In this document: positions 43,960-54,040 of the stretch, in pieces
Numbering within the stretch: the stretch's first letter is position 1
Layout: each line of letters begins with the position of its first letter
Position numbers and translations under genes: made by a program
Notes under the pieces: model-generated
Databases searched by the model: none
Seen by the model: only the letters and a program-made list of their open reading frames with translations
What the model was told of the DNA's origin: nothing
Assembly: GCF_023898315.1 (NCBI RefSeq)
Contig: NC_064619.1
Span: forward strand, 344,305,150-344,369,149
Length of the DNA stretch: 64,000 nucleotides
Direction of reading: 5' to 3'
Source of the DNA: Schistocerca nitens
Taxonomy: Eukaryota; Arthropoda; Insecta; Orthoptera; Acrididae

Positions 43960-44770
43960 AATAAAATCGTCATAATTTCTGAACAGTATGCGTTAGGACG
44001 TTCAAACTGAACGGTTGGCCGCGGGGCATGATGGGAATTAGTGTGAGCATGCGCAGGCGGCTTGCTGTTCTCGGCCATTATGTACGTGAAGATGTCATGG
44101 AGCTGCGTGCCTGAGCGCATTTGGAGGACTGAGAATCCGCATGTCACGATCGAGAAGTCTCTTCACCCGCAACAGGTAACTATGTAGTGTGCAATGTTCA
44201 GTCACAGAATAATCGGTGCGGTATTCCTTAATGGCACGCTGACTTCCGAACGATACGAGAAGGTTTTGAAAGATGGTTTCGTCCCCATTATCCAAAGTGA
44301 CCCTGATTTCGACAAGATGTGGTTCATGCAAGACGGAGCTTGACCCCATCAAAGCAGGAGACTGATGTCCTGGGTGAGCACTCTGGGGACCGCATTCTGG
44401 CCATCGGGTACCCAGACGCCACTGGCGTGGGCCTCGATTGGCCGCCATGTTCTCCGCATGCAACTCCTTGTTGTGGGGCTATATTAAAGATATACAGCAA
44501 CAACCCCAAAAACATTACTGGTCTGTAAACAGCCATTCAGGAGGTCATCGACAGCTTCAATATTCCGCCACCTTTCAGCGGGTCAAGCAAAATTTTGCTG
44601 CTCGTCTGCGTCACCTCATCGCCGATGATGGCAGGCATATCGAATATATCATAACCTAAACCCGAATATTTGTAGTGGCGTTTACATGTTGAACAAAGTG
44701 TGTGAACGCCTTAATTTGTAACTAATTTACGTTTTTTTTCATGTACTTCAATAATTGTCCCCCTTCTTGT
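43960..44770 (+). pseudogene. Mariner/Tc1-superfamily transposase remnant
   Basis: From about 44140 the plus strand in shifting frames reads FLNGTLTSERYEKVL, then DFDKMWFMQDGA (second catalytic aspartate), LLWGYIKD and finally RVKQNFAARLRHLIADDGRHIEYI, which is the usual order of the catalytic core and C-terminus of this superfamily. A stop follows MQDGA and further shifts occur. The segment 43970-44100 with GCATGATGGGAATTAGTGTG is probably the 5' part of the same element. Terminal repeats were not identified. Confidence 0.65.
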
Positions 44771-45083
44771 CCACGTCGGACACTTTATCGCGTTGGACAG
44801 GGAAAAGTGGCTACTATACGAGGCTTTAAAAAAAAAGGCATATAGGTCCTATTCATTATACATTTTTAATTGTAAGTATTTAATGTGACATCTTACGTGT
44901 ATAGATTCAAAATGAGTTAGCGGTGAGCTATCAGTAATAATGGCTTCGTGAAACCCAATTGCTCTTAGAGTGGCAACTTAACCCCGCCTTCCACTCCCAT
45001 CCATTCCCCCGCTTTTAAATCCATCATTTCCATTCTCTTATGAAAACCCAGTTCTTTCTTAACAGTGGTATCATTGCAGCGTT
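44771..45083. other. Unassigned sequence
   Basis: AT-rich DNA without recognised content. Confidence 0.5.
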
Positions 45084-45095
45084 CACTTTAATATG

Positions 45096-48000
45096 TTGTT
45101 GTTGTTGTGGTCTTCAGTCCTGAGACTGGTTTGATGCAGCTCTCCATGCTACTCTATCCTGTGCACGCTTCTTCATCTCCCAGTACCTACTGCAACCTAC
45201 ATCCTTCTGAATCTGCTTAGTGTATTCATCTCTTGGTCTCCCTCTACGATTTTTACCCTCCACGCTGCCCTCCAATGCTAAATTTGTGATCCCTTGATGC
45301 CTCAAAACATGTCCTACCAACCGATCCCTTCTTCTAGTCAAGTTGTGCCACAAACTTCTCTTCTCCCCAATCCTATTCAATACCTCCTCATTAGTTACGT
45401 GATCTACCCACCTTATCTTCAGCATTCTTCTGTAGCACCACATTTCGAAAGCTTCTATTCTCTTCTTGTCCAAACTAGTTATCGTCCATGTCTCACTTCC
45501 ATACATGGCTACACTCCATACAAATACTTTCAGAAACGACTTCCTGACACCTAAATCTATACTCGATGTTAACAAATTTCTCTTCTTGAGAAACGCTTTC
45601 CTTGCCATTGCCAGTCTACATTTTATATCCTCTCTACTTCGACCATCATCGGTTATTTTACTCCCTAAATAGCAATACTCCTTTACTACTTTAAGTGTCT
45701 CATTTCCTAATCTAATTCCCTCCGACTTAATTCGACCACATTCCATTATCCTTGTTTTTCTTTTGTTGATGTTCATCTTATATCCTCCTTTCAAGACACT
45801 GTCCATTCCGTTCAACTGCTCTTCCAAGTCCTTTGCTGTCTCTGACAGAATTACAATGTCATCGGCGAACCTCAAAGTTTTTACTTCTTCTCCATGAATT
45901 TTAATACCTACTCCGAATTTTTCTTTTGTTTCCTTTACTGCTTGCTCAATATACAGATTGAATAACATCGAGGATAGGCTACAACCCTGTCTCACTCCTT
46001 TCCCAACCACTGCTTCCCTTTCATGCCCCTCGACTCTTATAACTGCCATCTGGTTTCTGTACAAATTGTAAATAGCCTTTCGCTCCCTGTATTTTACCCC
46101 TTCCACCTTCAGAATTTGAAAGAGAGTATTCCAGTCGACATTGTCAAAAGCTTTCTCTAAGTCTACAAATGCTAGAAACGTAGGTTTGCCTTTTCTTAAT
46201 CTTTCTTCCAAGATAAGTCGTAAGGTCAGTATTGCCTCACGTGTTCCAACATTTCTACGGAATCCAAACTGATCTTCCCCGAGGTCGGCTTCTACCAGTT
46301 TTTCCATTCGTCTGTAAATAATTCGCGTTAGTATTTTGCAGCTGTGACTTATTAAACTGATAGTTCGGTAATTTTCACATCTGTCAACACCTGCTTTCTT
46401 TGGGATTGGAATTATTATATTCTTCTTGAAGTCTGAGGGTATTTCGCCTGTCTCATACATCTTGCTCACCAGATGGTAGAGTTTTGTCATGACTGGCTCT
46501 CCCAAGGCCATCAGTAGTTCTAATGGAATGTTGTCTACTCCCGGGGCCTTGTTTCGACTCAGGTCTTTCAGTGCTCTGTCAAACTCTACACGCAGTATCT
46601 TATCTCCCATTTCGTCTTCATCTACATCCTCTTCCATTTCCATAATATTGTCCTCAAGTACATCGCCCTTGTATAAACCCTCTATATACTCCTTCCACCT
46701 TTCTGCCTTCCCTTCTTTGCTTAGAACTGGGTTGCCATCTGAGCTCTTGATATTCATACAAGTGGTTCTCTTCTCTCCAAATGTCTCTTTAATTTTCCTG
46801 TAGGCAGTATCTATCTTACCCCTAGTGAGACAAGCCTCTACATCCTTACAATTGTCCTCTAGCCATCCCTGCTTAGCCATTTTGCACTTCCTGTCGATTT
46901 CATTTTTGAGACGTTTGTATTCCTTTTTGCCTGCTTCATTTACTGCATTTTTATATTTTCTCCTTTCATCAATTAAATTCAATATTTCTTCTGTTACCCA
47001 AGGATTTCTATTAGCCCTCGTTTTTTTACCTACTTGATCGTCTGCTGCCTTCACCACTTCATCGCTCAGAGCTACCCATTCTTCTTCTACTGTATTTCTT
47101 TCCCCCATTCCTGTCAATTGTTCCCTTATGCTCTCCCTGAAACTCTCTACAACCTCTGGTTCTTTCAGTTTATCTAGGTCCCATCTCCTTAAATTCCCAC
47201 CTTTTTGCAGTTTCTTCAGTTTCAATCTGCAGTTCATAACCAATAGATTGTGGTCAGAATCCACATCTGCCCCAGGAAATGTCTTACAATTTAAAACCTG
47301 GTTCCTAAATCTCTGTCTTACCATTATATAATCTATCTGAAACCTGTCAGTATCTCCAGGCTTCTTCCATGTATACAGCCTCCTTTCATGATTCTTGAAC
47401 CAAGTGTTAGCTATGATTAAGCTATGCTCTGTGCAAAATGCTACAAGGTGGCTTCCTCTTTCATTCCTTCCCCCCAATCCATATTCACCTACTATGTTTC
47501 CTTCTCTCCCTTTTCCTACTGATGAATTCCAGTCACCCATGACTATTAAATTTTCGTCTCCCTTCACTACCTGAATAATTTCTTCTATCTCGTCATACAT
47601 TTCATCTATTTCTTCATCATCTGCAGAGCTAGTTGGCATATAAACTTGTACTACTGTAGTAGGCATGGGCTTTGTGTCTATCTTGGCCACAATAATGCGT
47701 TCACTATGCTGTTTGTAGTAGCTAACCCGCACTCCTATTTTTTTATTCATTATTAAACCTACTCCTGCATTACCCCTATTTGATTTTGTATTTATAACCC
47801 TGTAATCACCTGACCAAAAGTCGTGTTCCTCCTGCCACCGAACTTCACTAATTCCCACTATATCTAACTTTAACCTATCCATTTCCCTTTTCAAATTTTC
47901 TAACCTACCTGCCCGATTAAGTGATCTGACATTCCACGCTCCGATCCGCAGAACGCCAGTTTTCTTTCTCCTGATAACGACGTCCTCTTGAGTAGTCCCC

Positions 48001-48377
48001 GCCCGGAGATCCGAATGGGGGACTATTTTACCTCCGGAATATTTTACCCAAGAGGACGCCATCATCATTTAATCATACAGTAGAGCTGCATGTCCTCGGG
48101 AAAAATTACGGCTGTAGTTTCCCCTTGCTTTCAGCCGTTCGCAGTACCAGCACAGCAAGGCCGTTTTGGTTAATGTTACAAGGCCAGATCAGTCAATCAT
48201 CCAGACTGTTGCCCCTGCAACTACTGAAAAGGCTGCTGCCCCTCTTCAGGAACCACATGTTTGTCTGGCCTCTCAACGGATACCCCTCCGTTGTGGTTGC
48301 ACCTACGGTACGGCCATCTGTATCGCTGAGGCACGCAAGCCTCCCCACCAACGGCAAGGTCCATGGTTCATGGGGGG
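45096..48377 (-). mobile_element. Full-length RTE-like LINE, copy 2
   Basis: The ends are fixed by a perfect 12-bp target duplication CACTTTAATATG at 45084-45095 and 48378-48389. On the minus strand it starts CCCCCCATGAACCATGG and ends with the (ACA)n tail. Length 3282 bp. It is the inverted, nearly identical partner of copy 1; the two 3' ends face each other across 1.76 kb. Confidence 0.95.
45114..48068 (-). CDS. RTE-like polyprotein, copy 2: endonuclease and reverse transcriptase
   Basis: A 984-residue open frame that differs from copy 1 by about two dozen residues and a three-residue deletion after ECGRIKS. All endonuclease motifs (GAWNVRSLN, GISEVRW, GDWNSSVG, DSDHNLL) and the polymerase motifs FVDLEKAFDNVDW and LRFADDIVIL are kept. 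One polymerase motif differs: GCSLSSML instead of GCSLSPML, the proline being usual in this motif. The target duplication and open frame together indicate a recent insertion. It may be active, but the changed motif makes this less certain than for copy 1. Confidence 0.92.
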   Translation of the reverse strand: MMMASSWVKYSGGKIVPHSDLRAGTTQEDVVIRRKKTGVLRIGAWNVRSLNRAGRLENLKREMDRLKLDIVGISEVRWQEEHDFWSGDYRVINTKSNRGNAGVGLIMNKKIGVRVSYYKQHSERIIVAKIDTKPMPTTVVQVYMPTSSADDEEIDEMYDEIEEIIQVVKGDENLIVMGDWNSSVGKGREGNIVGEYGLGGRNERGSHLVAFCTEHSLIIANTWFKNHERRLYTWKKPGDTDRFQIDYIMVRQRFRNQVLNCKTFPGADVDSDHNLLVMNCRLKLKKLQKGGNLRRWDLDKLKEPEVVESFRESIREQLTGMGERNTVEEEWVALSDEVVKAADDQVGKKTRANRNPWVTEEILNLIDERRKYKNAVNEAGKKEYKRLKNEIDRKCKMAKQGWLEDNCKDVEACLTRGKIDTAYRKIKETFGEKRTTCMNIKSSDGNPVLSKEGKAERWKEYIEGLYKGDVLEDNIMEMEEDVDEDEMGDKILRVEFDRALKDLSRNKAPGVDNIPLELLMALGEPVMTKLYHLVSKMYETGEIPSDFKKNIIIPIPKKAGVDRCENYRTISLISHSCKILTRIIYRRMEKLVEADLGEDQFGFRRNVGTREAILTLRLILEERLRKGKPTFLAFVDLEKAFDNVDWNTLFQILKVEGVKYRERKAIYNLYRNQMAVIRVEGHEREAVVGKGVRQGCSLSSMLFNLYIEQAVKETKEKFGVGIKIHGEEVKTLRFADDIVILSETAKDLEEQLNGMDSVLKGGYKMNINKRKTRIMECGRIKSEGIRLGNETLKVVKEYCYLGSKITDDGRSREDIKCRLAMARKAFLKKRNLLTSSIDLGVRKSFLKVFVWSVAMYGSETWTITSLDKKRIEAFEMWCYRRMLKIRWVDHVTNEEVLNRIGEKRSLWHNLTRRRDRLVGHVLRHQGITNLALEGSVEGKNRRGRPRDEYTKQIQKDVGCSRYWEMKKRAQDRVAWRAASNQSQD

Positions 48378-48389
48378 CACTTTAATATG

Positions 48390-48657
48390 CGTTGCCTATA
48401 ATGAATTCCGCAACCTTCTGGTTTTTGTTTCCATTTGGTTCAGTAAGTGCATTGAGAACTTTATTTCCTTTTACCAAATTCCTGTAACATGTCATTCATC
48501 CGATGCAGATTATCTTGCCAGCAGGCTGTCAGATGTTGGGACTCCGTATACTACCTGATCAATACTGTCCAGACAGCTATTAGTGGACACTAATGAGCTA
48601 TACATCTATCCTCGTCCTGATGTCGGCTTGAACTCTGCTGAGGAAACTTTCAGTGAG
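48390..48657. other. Unassigned sequence
   Basis: Short interval between the RTE copy and the next SINE. Nothing recognised. Confidence 0.5.
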
Positions 48658-48667
48658 GTGTCGAATG

Positions 48668-48861
48668 CAAAAATTTGTGATAAGATACTATGGGACCAAA
48701 CTGCTGAGGTCACCGGTCCCGAGTCTTACACACTACTTAACCCAACTTACGCTAAGGACAACACACACATCCATGTCCGAGACAGGACTCGAACCTCCGA
48801 CGGAGGAGCAGCGCGAACCGTGACAAGGCCCTTTGACAGCGCGGCTACCAAGCGCGGTGCC
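48668..48861 (-). mobile_element. tRNA-derived SINE (head type B-like), diverged
   Basis: On the minus strand a diverged tRNA-like head (from 48861) with a B box read from GACAGGACTCGAACCTCC leads to the common body. Target duplication GTGTCGAATG lies at 48658-48667 and 48862-48871. It sits immediately beside the 3' tail of a CR1-like LINE. Confidence 0.85.
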
Positions 48862-48871
48862 GTGTCGAATG

Positions 48872-49682
48872 TCTACATCTACATCTACATACATACTCCG
48901 CAATCCACCATACGGTGCGTGGCGGAGGGTACCTCGTACCACAACTAGCATCTTCTCTCCCTGTTCCACTCCCAAACAGAACGAGGGAAAAATGACTGCC
49001 TATATGCCTCTGTAGGAGCCCTAATCTCTCTTATCTTTGTGGTCTTTCCGCGAAATGTAAGTTGGCGGCAGTAAAATTGTACTGCAGTCAGCCTTAAATG
49101 CCGGTTCTCTAAATTTCCTCAGTAGGGATTCACGAAAAGAACGCCTCCTTTCCTCCAGAGACTCCCGCCCGAGTTCCTGATGCATTTTCGTAACATTCGC
49201 GTGATGATCAAACGTATCAGTAACAAATCTAGCAGCCCGCCTCTGGATTGCTTCTATGTACTCCCTCAATCCGACCTGATAGGGATCCCAAACGCTCGAG
49301 CAGCACTCACGAATAGGTCGTATTTGTGTTTTATAAGCGGTGTCCTTTACAGATGAACCACATCTTCCCACAATTCTACCAATGAACCGAAGACAACTAT
49401 CCGCCTTCTCCACAATCGCCATTACGTGCTTGTCCCACTTCATATCGCTCTGCAATGTTACGCCCAAATATTTAACTAACGTGACCGTGTCAAGCGCTAC
49501 ACTACTAATGGAGTATTCAAACATTACAGGATTCTTTTTCATATTCTTCTGCATTAATTTACATTTATCTATATTTAGAGTTAGTTGCCATTCTTTACGC
49601 CAATCACAAATCCTGTCCAAGTCATCTTGTATCCTCCTACAGTCACTCCAGATGATACCCTCACCTCCGATGAACACTCACC
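48872..49682 (-). pseudogene. CR1/jockey-type LINE, 3' end with open C-terminal frame
   Basis: The minus-strand frame 49677-49021 (218 codons) is the polymerase C-terminal region after the catalytic site: WQLTLNIDKCKLM, LVKYLGVTLQSDMKW, RECCSSVWDPYQVGL and YIEAIQRRAARFV are the family pattern. The 3' UTR ends in (GTAGAT)n-like repeats (plus strand TCTACATCTACATCTACAT). The catalytic part is absent, so this is a 5'-truncated copy. It shares motifs and tail type with the fragment at 60766-62093. Confidence 0.85.
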
Positions 49683-49769
49683 ATCGAGGACAACGTACTG
49701 GGATAGTGACCCAATCTCCTTCAAGAGGAGGTAGCGATGTTGGGTACAGGGATATGGAGCAAAGGCGAC

Positions 49770-50590
49770 ATTCTAACTCATCTCAAAAGTATTCCATGAG
49801 ATTCAGGCCGTGACTCTCGGCAGGATAGACCATTTCAAGAATGTTGTTGTCCACAAACCATTCCCTCATAAATACTGCTGTATGACAGGGTGTACTGTCA
49901 ACTTGCTACAACCCATCATCATCTCTGAACAGATTCCTGTACGCAGTACTCGTACATTGTTATAAAATTTAACATTTAGTGTTTCCTAATCGCAATAAGT
50001 GGACCACAACCTAATCACGAAAAATACTCTACACTGTCTTCTCTGATCTTCACTACTGACACTACATACGATGGCGGGTAACGTTCTCCCAGCATTCGCC
50101 AAACCCGAACTCTTTCCATTTGACTGCCACAGGGCGTAGCGTAATACATCACTACAAATCAGTAGTTTCCACCGATCCACTTTCCAGGAGTCGCTTAGCA
50201 TTGGCTACAGAAATGAGTGAGTGCGTTATGAGGGGCTGTTCGACAACTATGTTCCTTTCTTTTTAACTCTCCACGCGCAGTGATTGTGCCAGTTGGACTG
50301 CTGGTAGCACTTTAGAACTCACGAGTGATTCTTTCTCCTGATTTCATGCGATTTTTACAACCCTCCGCAATCCTCGATGGTCCCTGTCCAGGTGGTCAGT
50401 ACATTAGGTCGGTCTGGTCTCGGCTCCACGGTAGCTGTCCCTTCACGTTTCTGCTTTACAGTCACATCAGTAACAATCGACTTCGGCAGCCTTCGAAGGG
50501 TAGAAACGTCCCTGATGGATTTATTACTTGGGTGACGTTCGACTTCACGGAGCTCTGCTGACCGACCCATTCTGCCGTTACTACTACTCT
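49770..50590 (-). pseudogene. Tc1-like transposase, broken
   Basis: On the minus strand the N-terminal helix-turn-helix (50570-50355: MGRSAELREVERH, SNKSIRDVSTLRRLPKSIVT) starts the protein. It is followed near 50200-50130 by a region like WKQVIWSDESRF (here WKLLICSDVLRYALW), a G-rich strand near 50010, and a C-terminal part near 49800-49850. Frames are shifted and stops are present. No terminal repeats were located. Confidence 0.7.
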
Positions 50591-51101
50591 ACTGACGATG
50601 CAGCACTCTCCTCCTCCTCTTAAACTGGTGTACTTTGCGTCTCAGGCGTCTGGCTGTGACACTTCTAGGAATGTCGCGACCTCCCCTTTATCTTCCATCA
50701 TTTATTCACCTCCTATCCCTCAAATACACGGAAGATAAGAATGACTGAACAATGCGAATTAAGTGGAATATGCTGTCTTGTCAAAAGTTGAGACGTAGAA
50801 AGACTTGACGTTATCACGAGGTTTCCAATATCAACAAGCAAGGAGTTTGGAACTTCATCATTACACCAATAAATTACAATTAATCACACACCCTCAATTT
50901 AAATGCCGGGAATTATTAATCACGAGAGTAGTGTAAAGAGCCTGCGAGAGTTAACGTTCCGTGCTACGGACGCATCTCTCTGGAATAAGTAAACAAAGAT
51001 GTATATTTGAAGACGCTGTGTGAAGCGATTACAGAGATCGGACGTGTTTTATGTTGGAGAGATTTTGTTATTGTTGTGCTACGCTATTAAGCTCTATTGT
51101 G
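50591..51101. other. Unassigned sequence
   Basis: No recognised gene or repeat. Possible 3' remainder of the Tc1-like element at its left edge. Confidence 0.45.
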
Positions 51102-51112
51102 AATGTTTAGTT

Positions 51113-51303
51113 CAATGGCTCTGAGCACTATGGGACTTAACATCTCAGGTCATCAGTCCCCTAGAACTTAGAACTACTTAAACCTAACTAACGTAAGGAC
51201 ATCACACACATCCATGCCCGAGGCAGGATTCGAACCTGCGACCGTAGCGGTCACGCGGTTCCAGACTGAAGCGCCTAGAACCGCTCGGCCACCAAGGGCC
51301 GGC
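51113..51303 (-). mobile_element. tRNA-derived SINE (head type A), young copy
   Basis: On the minus strand head, B box (GGTTCGAATCC, seen on the plus strand as GGATTCGAACC) and body are all well preserved. The 11-bp target duplication AATGTTTAGTT lies at 51102-51112 and 51304-51314. Confidence 0.95.
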
Positions 51304-51314
51304 AATGTTTAGTT

Positions 51315-52199
51315 AGTCGATGGCACAATAAACAAATTCAAGAAAATAATACGCATTCAAGGTGTGTATTTATCAATTTATAAAAGATTGGACAAACATT
51401 CTTCAGATATCACGTGACGTAGGTCGATCGGAGGAGCAGTGTGGAATGATAGTGGGAGCCTGCATCTTTTGACGGTCAGTATTCCTCGAGAGAATGTCTC
51501 AGAAGCGATAAACTTTTCGTTGATAAAAAAGTTGGACACATCAATCCACACGCATCATACAACATAGCACCTAGTTGTGCCGAACGATTTCCTTAGAGAT
51601 TTTAGGTGGAGCAGTTTCGACGAGGAGTATCAGCGAGATCGACGCTGCGGGACATATATATAGCTCTCCTATGATATTTTAAAACTAGAGACTTAACCTT
51701 CTTTAGCTTTTAAAAGACTGAAGCTAAAACATAAATAAAACCACTGGAAATCATAACCAAAAATACCAAAAAATAAATAAGAATCAGAGAATTTTCTTAA
51801 ACAAAATTTCTTAAATAAATAAATTAAAGTATAATAAAAGCTCCATCTTTAGATGGCTTCATACAGGATTCTTTTCTTTCCTTCTGGGCCCTAGTTTCGT
51901 GTTATTTACTGGTGCGTGTGCCAGTGTGACGAATTCGTCCTGTTTCGTGATTTGTGTTATAAAGTTAGCACATTATTGCACATGCACTCTGTAAGGGCTG
52001 TTTAATTCCCTATAAACTGCTATGACATATATCGTTTTACCATCTAAGGCAGTATACGTCCTCAACATTAATTGGCTAAACGTGGCCGAGCTTCACACGA
52101 GTTACTCATGTTATAACAGTTTACACGGAATTAAGAAGCCATTACTCAGTTTACGTGCAAAAACGTGTTAACTTTATCATGCAAAGGACAAATACAGGA
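51315..52199. other. Anonymous AT-rich sequence
   Basis: No clear feature. The last 250 bases show weak similarity to the reverse complement of 57360-57460 and may be the outer edge of the ancient inverted duplication. Confidence 0.4.
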
Positions 52200-52259
52200 C
52201 GAATTCGTCATACAGCAACACCCACCACTGGACCGTCATAGTAACTAAACACAGTTGTA

Positions 52260-52465
52260 ACGGAAATTGGGACCGAATGTTACACAGTGGGAAACGATAA
52301 CCGAAATTTCATTTCATCTTGGAGTGTATTTAAATGGCTTATTAACGCTTTTAAGGTAGATCCTGCAGCCATCATCTTGTATCCTGGTACAATTGTTCAT
52401 CAGCTCTTGCTTGGTAAAAAAGTTGCTAAGGCAACGAATTTAGATGAAATAAGGTTGATTAAATA
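52260..52465 (+). pseudogene. Unidentified coding remnant A, left copy
   Basis: One plus-strand frame reads GNDNRNFISSWSVFKWLINA and on to PGTIVHQLLLGKKVA. The minus-strand frame at 57315-57118 in the other arm reads NANSNFISFWSTVERLKQAF and then PGVITRRLLLKKN. Matching spacing and residues across two diverged copies suggest that this was once protein-coding. I do not recognise the protein. Confidence 0.4.
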
Positions 52466-52926
52466 AATTAAAAATTTCGAGACGATACTTCCGGAAGTAT
52501 TCGCTTTTTGAAATCACGCCCTCACAGCTAACAAATGCCAAACACCTGTCACTCAAGATCTCTACGGGTTGTTTTAGGCACTTACTTTGATGAGTCGAGG
52601 TCACGGTGTGGAGTGTCCGCCACCAAATACCATCGCCATCGCAGGCCGGGTGCGATGGAGCACTGGATCTCTCTACGTGACGAATTTATACCGTTATCGG
52701 CAAAAATTTTAGTCCGACGTAGATCAAATCCCTTCTCTTCGGAACCAGCGAAATACTTTAGATAAAATTCATCAGTATCGCTTTGACCCGCGAGGCGGGG
52801 ATAAGCAAGTCGTCACTTCTAGACCACCGTCATCTCTGTAGCAGGCGGATTACCTTATAACGCCCAACTAGCATTTCATTAGAAAGTGTGGCTGACACAC
52901 TATGAACTTCACTTGGTGAAAAAAGG

Positions 52927-53134
52927 TTCAAATGGCTCTGAGCACTATGGGACTTAACATCTATGGTCATCAGTCCCCTAAAACTTAGAACTACTTAAAC
53001 CTAACTAACCTAAGGACATCACACAACACCCAGCCATCACGAGGCAGAGAAAATCCCTGACCCCGCCGGGAATCGAACCCGGGAACCCGGGCGCGGGAAG
53101 CGAGAACGCTACCGCGCGACCACGAGCTGCGGAC
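52927..53134 (-). mobile_element. tRNA-derived SINE with a third head type (C)
   Basis: On the minus strand the head CCGCAGCTCGTGGTCGCGCG and the B box GGGTTCGATTCCCGG are joined to the same body as the other SINEs, with the variant GATGACCATAGATG. Target duplication TGGTGAAAAAAGG (52914-52926) and TGGTGAAAGAAGG (53135-53147). The unoccupied site is visible in the other arm of the duplication near 56255-56275. Confidence 0.9.
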
Positions 53135-53208
53135 TGGTGAAAGAAGGGTGAGAATAAAAGGACACCTTTTTTTTCTAATGTATCAACACAATGTATTCTG
53201 AAAGTATG

Positions 53209-53358
53209 GGGTCAGGGATTTTCTCTGCCTCGTGATGACTGGGTGTTGTGTGATGTCCTTAGGTTAGTTAGGTTTAAGTAGTTCTAAGTTCTAGGGGACT
53301 GATGACCATAGATGTTAAGTCCCATAGTGCTCAGAGCCATTTGAACCATTTTTGAACC
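53209..53358 (+). mobile_element. 5'-truncated SINE, same subfamily as 52927-53134, inverted
   Basis: It starts just after the B box position (TCAGGGATTTTCTCTGCC) and runs to AGTGCTCAGAGCCATTTGAA. It is nearly identical in reverse complement to the body of the neighbouring SINE. It has its own 9-bp duplication GAAAGTATG at 53200-53208 and 53359-53367, so it is a separate insertion. Confidence 0.85.
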
Positions 53359-53636
53359 GAAAGTATGACATTGTTTTAATGCGACGTCAGCAGTTTACGG
53401 GTGCGGCGGAGTCTGTAGAATAGTGGCTAAAAACACGGGTTCGAATTTTTGCACGCCTTATTCAAATTCTGTTCCTTTGTTGTCGCGGAAGTATTTGACC
53501 TTAATGACATCAGTATATGTTGTGACATCGAGAAATACAACGGGATTATTCATAAAATAAATAAGGCTCGTTGATTGGTTCATTTGGGGGAGAGGACCAA
53601 ACAGCGAAGTCTTCGGTCCTGTCGGATTAGTGAAGG

Positions 53637-54040
53637 ATGGGGTCCGCAGCTCGTGGTCTTGCGATAGCGTTCTCGCGTCCCGCACGGGGTCCCGGGTTCA
53701 ATTCCCGGCGGGGTCGGATTTTATCTGCGTCGAGATGACTGGGTGTTGTGTGTCTTTCATCATCATTTCATCATCATTGACTCGCAAGTCGCCGAAGAGG
53801 CGTCAGCTAAAAAGGTCTCGCAATTTCGGCGGCCGAACACCCCGCATGGGGTCTCCCGGCCAACAATGCCGTACGATCATTTCATTTCAGGGAAGGATGG
53901 GGAAGGAAGTTGTCACTGCCCTTTCAAAGGAACCATCCCAACAATTTCCTAAAGCGATGTAGGGAAACCACGGAAAACCTAAATCAGCATGGCCGGACCC
54001 GGGTTTGCAGCGTCGTCCTCCCGACTGCTCCACTTCCCTC
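53637..54040 (+). mobile_element. Composite tRNA-derived SINE (head type C, different body)
   Basis: The head GTCCGCAGCTCGTGGTCTTG and the B box GGGTTCAATTCCCGG resemble head C, but the body (GACTGGGTGTTGTGTGTCTT, CATCATCATT, GTCGCCGAAGAGGCGTC) resembles the SINE at 12485-12724. The 3' part (GGAAGGATGGGGAAGGAAGT to GCATGGCCGGACCCGGGTTT) looks like the antisense start of another tRNA-like head. Target duplications were not found. Confidence 0.7.
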
